Shown here piece by piece: positions 59,801 through 64,000 of a DNA stretch of 64,000 bases (positions are counted from its first letter, which is position 1; every line of letters begins with the position of its first letter). This DNA is from Arthrobacter ramosus. Its GTDB lineage: Bacteria > Actinomycetota > Actinomycetes > Actinomycetales > Micrococcaceae. The notes beneath the pieces are model-generated. The model was not told the origin of the DNA. It saw nothing but the letters and a program-made list of their open reading frames with translations, and searched no databases. The DNA is taken from NCBI RefSeq assembly GCF_039535095.1, contig NZ_BAAAWN010000001.1, forward strand, positions 4,154,001 to 4,218,000, given 5' to 3'. The translations under genes were made by a program, and so were the position numbers.

Positions 59801-60154
59801 GCCCTGGCCGTCTCCAAACTGAACCTGACCTCGCTCGGCAGCCCGCAAAACACCTCGCTCAAGGCAGTCTTCACGGATGCCAAGGGCGTCGCGACACAAT
59901 TGGGAACGGTCAGCGTCGCTTCCGATGCTGCCACAGTGAACGTCAAGGTACCCGCGGGAGCGGCGCCCGGAACAGGAACGCTGGTGCTGACCGCCGTCGA
60001 GTCCGGGACCGTGGTGAAGGCCGCCGTCAAGGTTGCCGCCCCACTGCCTCCGAAGTGCACTGCACCGGTCATGCCGAGCAAGTGGTACGACGTGCTCGGC
60101 TGGATCAAATACGCCTTCGCGTGGCTTGAGTACCAGAAGTGCCTTAGGGGCTAG
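56828..60154 (+). CDS. Secreted nuclease/5'-nucleotidase, catalytic part after frameshift
   Basis: 1108 residues continuing the same protein. First an endonuclease/exonuclease/phosphatase domain (LKIASFNVLNYFPTTGDQ, VVSLEEIENS, LIGDFNAYSKEDPI, GSLDHILAS, ASDHDPVVVGL). Then a UshA-type metallophosphatase (FLGINDFHGRIDS, SAGDNIGASLF, AAGNHEFDGGWADL, FTGHTHKEY) and the 5'-nucleotidase C-terminal domain (GNLVADSLVDTL, NPGGLRNELYY). It would degrade extracellular DNA/RNA and release phosphate and nucleosides. A C-terminal Ig-like region and WYDVLGWIKYAFAWLEYQKC end the protein, with no obvious sorting motif. It needs the upstream signal peptide. Confidence 0.88.
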   Translation: MLQPTAVANYGSAEYNAVVADNALRGIKLDDGASTNFLKDASTKAQALPYLTTSDPVRVGSAATFRTNVILGYGNNAWKFQPLSQLTPATADSVQPVSFTGSRPEAPANVGGNLKIASFNVLNYFPTTGDQLSGCTYYTDRDGNPITVKDGCNARGAANAENLQRQQAKIVAAITKSGADVVSLEEIENSAQFGKNRDDALAKLVDSLNIETPGIWDYVRTPANAPPLGDEDMIRTAFIFKKASAEPLGESIIHNDTVAFASARKPLAQVFKPVGASDDKKFIAIVNHFKSKGSAVTPDDTDKGQGASNVARTKQAQSLLAFADQLKSSKGTDKVFLIGDFNAYSKEDPINVLTGAGYADLETSTGKHSYLFGGMVGSLDHILASPSAHEVVTGTDIWNINSVESVAFEYSRYNNNVGNYYAADQFRASDHDPVVVGLNLPTTPASVDLQFLGINDFHGRIDSNTVLFASTLEQLRAGAAAGSTAFISAGDNIGASLFASAVAKDQPTIDVLNALELKVSAAGNHEFDGGWADLRDRVIAGGNNAKFPILGANVYQKGTTTPVLPEYTVLDMNGVKVAVIGTVTQETPSLVSPAGIADLDFGDPVDAVNRVAAKIKAGKLADVIVAEIHDGAGAGTPEGATIEQEVAAGGPFAKLVKETTPDVAAIFTGHTHKEYAWDAPILDANGQPTGKSRPIVQTGNYGENVGRITLTVDTKSMAVTAYTAGNVKRSTTDMSGTYPRAAQVKAIVDKALADAAVVGNQPVGAVTADITTAFTPDPTGGTPKRDDRASESTLGNLVADSLVDTLKATELGGAEIGVVNPGGLRNELYYAPDGTITYAEANAVLPFVNNLWTTSLTGTQFKSLLEQQWQTNADGTVPSRPYLQLGVSKNVNYTFDAARAAGDRITSIRVNGALIDPAKSYRIGTFSFLAAGGDNFRVFKEGSNTKDSGLVDREAWIKYLRAHNPVSPDFARRSVAVVNTTTAELRSGDAVALAVSKLNLTSLGSPQNTSLKAVFTDAKGVATQLGTVSVASDAATVNVKVPAGAAPGTGTLVLTAVESGTVVKAAVKVAAPLPPKCTAPVMPSKWYDVLGWIKYAFAWLEYQKCLRG

Positions 60155-60191
60155 CCACCGCTTAGGGGTTAGCCGCGGCGCCAACCCCGGA

Positions 60192-60300
60192 TGAGCATGC
60201 TCTCCCCCGGCCCCTGCGCGTGGACATATCAGGCTTATGTCCACTCGTCGGAACGGGCGGGGAGCATGCTCATTTTTCTTGGGGGAACATGCTCATTTTT
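60192..60300. repeat. Nested palindrome G (GAGCATGCTC family)
   Basis: TGAGCATGCTC at 60192-60202 faces GGGGAGCATGCTCA at 60259-60272. Inside, GTGGACATA at 60220-60228 pairs with 60236-60244. A third CATGCTCATTTTT copy ends at 60300, overlapping the stop-codon end of the next gene. Same word content as palindrome F. Confidence 0.75.
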
Positions 60301-62302
60301 CGAGGGGAAGGCCGAGCATGTCCCTGGCGATTTCGTCCGCGTCGTGGAGGGTCCGCTGGCCGCTTCGGTAACCGGTGCCGTCGGAAGGCCGGGCTTCCGC
60401 GGCGATGGCCGTTCCCCATTGGGTGGAGGAAAGCTGCAGGCCAAGGGCGTACATCCCCGGAGTCACGGAACCGTTGGCGCCCACCAGCCGGTAGGGGTGC
60501 GGCTGGACGTCCAACCCGGAGGTCTGCACCGGCGTTCCCTCGGCGGTCATCATCACCTTGGGCCGCACCAACCCGTCGGCGAGCAACTGCCGCAGGAACG
60601 GAGAAACACTCACGCCCACCCGGTTCGCTGGAGACATAGCCTCAATCAGCGTCCTGGCTTCTGCGGCGTCGTCGTGCACCCAGGCAGATACCGCGCGGAA
60701 GACGCGCTGGGAACGGTCGACGCTGAATCGCGGATCCGGGCCAACGAAACTCACGACGCCGGCACGCGCCAAAGCGGCCAACTGTTCGGCGCGCAGGGCG
60801 GGAGGACCGCTCGCGAGTCCCTCAACGAAGGATTCGAACCAGCCCCGCAGCTCGCCCACCCACGATTCGTCCGTAATACCGCCGTCGGCCACAGCGCTCT
60901 TCAGGATCGCCCGTCCCGTATGCAAGGCGCCGATGGCCATCTTCACGGGATCTGACTCTCCGAGCGCGGAGCGGCGGGCGTCGTCGTCCAGATAGTCCAC
61001 GACGGCGGCGTCGAGTTCCTTCCTGGACGCGAAGGAACGCCCGGCCAAGGGCGCCGCGAGGCCGAGAAGGTCAAGGCGGCGCGACGCTGCAACGTGGGTG
61101 GAGACCAACTCCGCAACTTGGTTTTCCCATCGCCCGGTGGCATGCGCGTGTGGCTGCAACAAGTCTTCGAGGGCAGCCAGGAATTCAGTCGCATCAGACA
61201 CGGCCACGGGTTCCGCCACGACCAACGTTGAGTAGTAGGCCCACAAGGCGTCCCGATGCAGGAGGGGCCAAAGATCGTGCTCGAAGCCAGGTTGGATTCC
61301 GGCCGCGGCGAAGCGTTCGACTGCGCTCTCGGTCAGGTACCGCAAGCGCACGGACTTGGGATAGTAACCGTCCAACCCGGCTTTGGCCCGGTACGGAGTG
61401 CCACGCCTGGATGCCGCGATGATCTTCGGCTCACGACCCGAAGGCAGGTACTTGAGCTCCCCCTGGAGACCCTCTTCAGCGGGCACGAATTGTCCCCCGC
61501 GGCCTTCGGTCAGCTGGCCCATGACGTCGAAGAAATTCAGGCCCATGCCCCGGACCAGGACCGTCTCCCCGTCCGGGACGAGTGCCCAGTCCACATCGGC
61601 AGGTGCGGCGGGCGGCACGTACAGCAGCCCGAGCTCCGCCGCCACCTCCCTGAACGAACGCTGCTCCGGGTTGAGCCTGGACTCAAGGTGGCCCAGCGCG
61701 AGGACGAGTGAATCCACGGTGAGCCGAGCGCCGTCGTCGAGTTCGACGTCGAACCCTCCGCCCGCGGGCTCGCCCGGTGAACCGTCCGGTGCGCCCTCCG
61801 CCCGGACGCCCGGGAGCGGACGCGCCGCCACGGCGTTGCTTCGGTGAAAGGCGATTTCAACGCCGGCCGGGACACGGTCCAGCAGTTCCTCCAGCGTCGA
61901 GCGCAGATACCGCCCGTAAAGGGCGCGGCTGGGAAAGTCGTGGGAGGCGAGGGCGGCAAGTTCGGCGCGTTCCTCGGCGCTCAGATCCGGGCCGCCCCCG
62001 GACCGCTGCCCCGCCCGCCACTGCTCAAAGGAGCCCCCGGCCAGGGGTGGCGCGAGTCGCTCGTCCTCGGGGATCAGCGTGGGGTAGAACGACTGCGTGT
62101 TCATGAGGTACAGCCGGGACTGATCGGGCTGCCAGACGTGCCCGGGGCCGGCAGGATAGGGGTCCACGACGTCGATGTGCAGGGATCGCGTTTGGGTTTC
62201 CGTCGCGGCCCAATTGGCGAGCAAACGCTCCAGCACACTGGTGCCGCGGGGACCTGCCCCGATCAGCCCCACCCGAATGTTCTGCGATTTACCCACGCCC
62301 AA
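60293..62302 (-). CDS. FAD/NAD(P)-binding protein (FAD_NAD_binding_9 type)
   Basis: 669 residues, cytoplasmic. The dinucleotide fold starts IRVGLIGAGPRGTSVLERLLANW; VVDPYPAGPGHVWQPDQSRLYLMNT and SLVLALGHLESRLNPEQ fit the FAD_NAD_binding_9 family of uncharacterised flavin-binding proteins. The C-terminal VQPHPYRLVGANGSVTPGMYALG supports an N-hydroxylase-like overall fold. Partner and substrate unknown. The start is TTG at 62302 or GTG at 62296. It converges on the nuclease gene across palindrome G. Confidence 0.8.
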   Translation of the reverse strand: MGVGKSQNIRVGLIGAGPRGTSVLERLLANWAATETQTRSLHIDVVDPYPAGPGHVWQPDQSRLYLMNTQSFYPTLIPEDERLAPPLAGGSFEQWRAGQRSGGGPDLSAEERAELAALASHDFPSRALYGRYLRSTLEELLDRVPAGVEIAFHRSNAVAARPLPGVRAEGAPDGSPGEPAGGGFDVELDDGARLTVDSLVLALGHLESRLNPEQRSFREVAAELGLLYVPPAAPADVDWALVPDGETVLVRGMGLNFFDVMGQLTEGRGGQFVPAEEGLQGELKYLPSGREPKIIAASRRGTPYRAKAGLDGYYPKSVRLRYLTESAVERFAAAGIQPGFEHDLWPLLHRDALWAYYSTLVVAEPVAVSDATEFLAALEDLLQPHAHATGRWENQVAELVSTHVAASRRLDLLGLAAPLAGRSFASRKELDAAVVDYLDDDARRSALGESDPVKMAIGALHTGRAILKSAVADGGITDESWVGELRGWFESFVEGLASGPPALRAEQLAALARAGVVSFVGPDPRFSVDRSQRVFRAVSAWVHDDAAEARTLIEAMSPANRVGVSVSPFLRQLLADGLVRPKVMMTAEGTPVQTSGLDVQPHPYRLVGANGSVTPGMYALGLQLSSTQWGTAIAAEARPSDGTGYRSGQRTLHDADEIARDMLGLPLEK

Positions 62303-62355
62303 GCCTAACTTCTTGTGACTTGCTTCCTTCTCAGACAGTCACTCTAGGATGAAGG

Positions 62356-64000
62356 ATGACCACCACAGCAGCTGATCAAGCGCCCGCGCCCGACAACGAA
62401 ACTGCCCAGGGAACCGCAATCGCCCCCGAACCTGTCGACGAGAATATCTGGCTCGAAGACATTCACGGCGAGGAACAGCTTGCCTGGGTGCGGGAGCAAA
62501 ATGCCCGCACCGAAGACTTGCTCGACGACGCCGACTACACCGCATTGGAAGCCGGAATCCTGGAGGTTCTGGACTCCACGGACAGGATCGCCATGGTCAA
62601 CAAGCGTGGCGAGCACTACTACAACTTCTGGAAAGACCAGCAGAACCCCAAGGGCCTCTGGCGCCGGACAACATGGGAAAGCTACCTCAGCGACGCCCCG
62701 CAATGGGACGTGCTGCTCGACATCGATGCGCTGGCCGCCGCTGAAGGCGAAGAGTGGGTCTTCCACGGTGCCAACTTCCTGCGCCCGGCCGAAGGCGAAC
62801 CGCACCGCCTCGCCATCATCGCCCTCTCCCCCGACGGCGGTGACGCCAACCGCCACGGCGAGTTCGACGTCGAGACCCGCACCTTCGTGGACCCTGCCGC
62901 AGGCGGCTTCGACCTTCCGACCGCGAAGGGCAACGTGAGCTGGCTCGACGCCGATACCCTGCTCGTTGCCACCACCGCCGACGGCCTGCCGAAAACCAGC
63001 TCGTCCTACTCGCGCACAGGCGTGAAGCTCCGTCGCGGCCAATCCTTGACTGAAGCAGAGCGGATTTTCGAGATCCCCGAAGACCACATGATGGCCCTCG
63101 TCGCCCACGACTCCACCCCGGGTTTCGAACGCACATTCGCCGTGGACTGGATCGACTTCTTCAACCGGACCACCTCCGTGCTGCGCGATGACGCGTGGCT
63201 GGCCATTGATGTCCCCACTGACGTCAACCTCAGTTCCCACCGCGAATGGCTCATGTTCCGTCCGCGGCAGGACTGGGACATAGACGGAACCACCTACGCC
63301 GCCGGGTCCCTGCTGGCCGCCGACTTTGAGGGCTACCTGTCCGGGGCGCGAGACTTCACAGTGCTTTTCACCCCGGATGAGCACACGTCGCTCCAGTCGT
63401 GGAGTTGGACCCGGAACTACCTCCTCCTGAACTTGCTGCACGACGTCTCTTCCGAAATCAGGGTGCTCGACCCAGCCCGCAAGGACTCCGCCGGCGGATG
63501 GGCCTCGACTTTGTTGGATGCGTGCCCGCCGCTGCACGATGTGAATGCCTACGCCGTCGACGACGAGGACGAAGCAGAAGGCGACGACGCCGGCAATGAC
63601 TACTGGCTCGTGGCAACGGGCTTCACCACCCCCACCACGCTCATGCGCGGCACCCTGTCCCCCGGGATCGCCAGCTACAGCCTCGACGCAGGCCGCGACG
63701 GCGGGGTGTCCAGCACGCACACGGTGGTGAAGTCCTCGCCGTCGTTCTTCAACGAGGCGGACTACGAGGTCCAGCAACACTTCGCCACCTCGGCAGACGG
63801 CACGCTCGTGCCCTATTTCCAGGTGGCGTCCAAAGATCTTGACCTCGACGGCGAGAACCCCACACAGCTCTCGGGCTACGGCGGGTTCGAAGTCTCGAGG
63901 ACCCCGGCCTACAGCGGAGCCATCGGTCGCGCCTGGCTGGAGCGCCGGAGCGAAAGCATCACGACCGAAGACGGCACCGCGGCACATTCACGTGGCGGTG
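62356..64000 (+). CDS. S9A prolyl oligopeptidase, 3' end cut by window
   Basis: 548 codons are visible from ATG 62356 (GAAGG just upstream), running off the window. The N-terminal NIWLEDIHGEEQLAWVREQNA and the beta-propeller with GEHYYNFWKDQQNPKGLWRRTTWESY are typical. The hydrolase domain starts before the edge (YGGFEVSRTPAYSGAIGRAWLER). The expected GG-x-Y-V-x-A-N-I-R-G-G strand is delayed by an insert RSESITTEDGTAAHS before RGG. The catalytic Ser, Asp and His lie outside the window. A cytoplasmic peptidase acting after proline in short peptides is likely. Confidence 0.9.
   Translation, partial: MTTTAADQAPAPDNETAQGTAIAPEPVDENIWLEDIHGEEQLAWVREQNARTEDLLDDADYTALEAGILEVLDSTDRIAMVNKRGEHYYNFWKDQQNPKGLWRRTTWESYLSDAPQWDVLLDIDALAAAEGEEWVFHGANFLRPAEGEPHRLAIIALSPDGGDANRHGEFDVETRTFVDPAAGGFDLPTAKGNVSWLDADTLLVATTADGLPKTSSSYSRTGVKLRRGQSLTEAERIFEIPEDHMMALVAHDSTPGFERTFAVDWIDFFNRTTSVLRDDAWLAIDVPTDVNLSSHREWLMFRPRQDWDIDGTTYAAGSLLAADFEGYLSGARDFTVLFTPDEHTSLQSWSWTRNYLLLNLLHDVSSEIRVLDPARKDSAGGWASTLLDACPPLHDVNAYAVDDEDEAEGDDAGNDYWLVATGFTTPTTLMRGTLSPGIASYSLDAGRDGGVSSTHTVVKSSPSFFNEADYEVQQHFATSADGTLVPYFQVASKDLDLDGENPTQLSGYGGFEVSRTPAYSGAIGRAWLERRSESITTEDGTAAHSRGG

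Noticed and set aside
62344-63987. 547-codon open frame antisense to the prolyl oligopeptidase
   Set aside because: Same GC-driven antisense effect; no family features, and the sense strand shows S9A motifs.

Overview
The window is about 64 kb of high-GC DNA whose gene content and order point to an actinobacterium of the Micrococcaceae, most likely Arthrobacter sensu lato (Arthrobacter, Pseudarthrobacter or Paenarthrobacter). Pointers are the lpqE-like/carD/ispD/ispF/cysS/rlmB block, whose order matches Mycobacterium, senX3-regX3 next to phoU, a bacterial proteasome activator gene (bpa), frequent GTG/TTG starts and several apparently leaderless genes. The genus is an inference from gene content, not from a marker gene.

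Layout. 0-22.9 kb is a conserved core: glycogen breakdown (glgP cut by the window start, glgX), a nitrilase-family amidohydrolase, the minus-strand run carD-ispD-ispF-cysS-rlmB, an LpqE-like lipoprotein, the phosphate two-component system senX3-regX3 divergent from phoU with a candidate PHO box between them, gpmA, a methyltransferase-like gene, DUF2516, metB, tmk-holB, a secreted tripeptidyl-aminopeptidase-like hydrolase, an AbiEi/DUF559-type gene flanked by two related palindromes, and a HAD phosphatase. A tRNA-Thr(CGT) lies at 22.93 kb.

23-44.7 kb is accessory. It holds orphan genes, an acyltransferase-3 gene fused in frame to an unrelated extracytoplasmic domain, and an ISL3-family element (30023-33610) with perfect 30-bp inverted repeats and an 8-bp target duplication. 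The transposase gene of that element is split by a complete group II intron (30827-32990) whose removal restores the reading frame exactly. Next is a giant secreted protein locus (34.1-40.5 kb): signal peptide, von Willebrand factor type D-like domain and eleven 121-122-residue two-cysteine repeats. It is broken in this sequence at an eight-C tract, so it may be phase-variable, a pseudogene or a base-call error. An orphan 373-residue gene overlaps its 3' end by 8 bp. A STAS-like protein, a P-loop kinase-like protein and a membrane-anchored matrixin-type metalloprotease follow.

44.7-64 kb returns to core-like content: aldo/keto reductase, a padR-GNAT-bpa-orphan gene run, quinone oxidoreductase, tRNA-Ser(TGA), assimilatory nitrite reductase with nirD and nirB divergent and three GAAAC boxes at 11-bp spacing (a GlnR-type site), a K+ channel whose C-terminal helix is cut off by an in-frame TAG, uppP, a VOC protein, a large secreted nuclease/5'-nucleotidase broken by a one-base frameshift, an FAD/NAD(P)-binding protein and a prolyl-oligopeptidase that runs off the end.

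The strongest leads are the poly-C-interrupted giant repeat protein with its overlapping partner, the intron-in-IS nest, the chimeric acyltransferase, the paired palindromes around single genes, and the PHO and GlnR sites.
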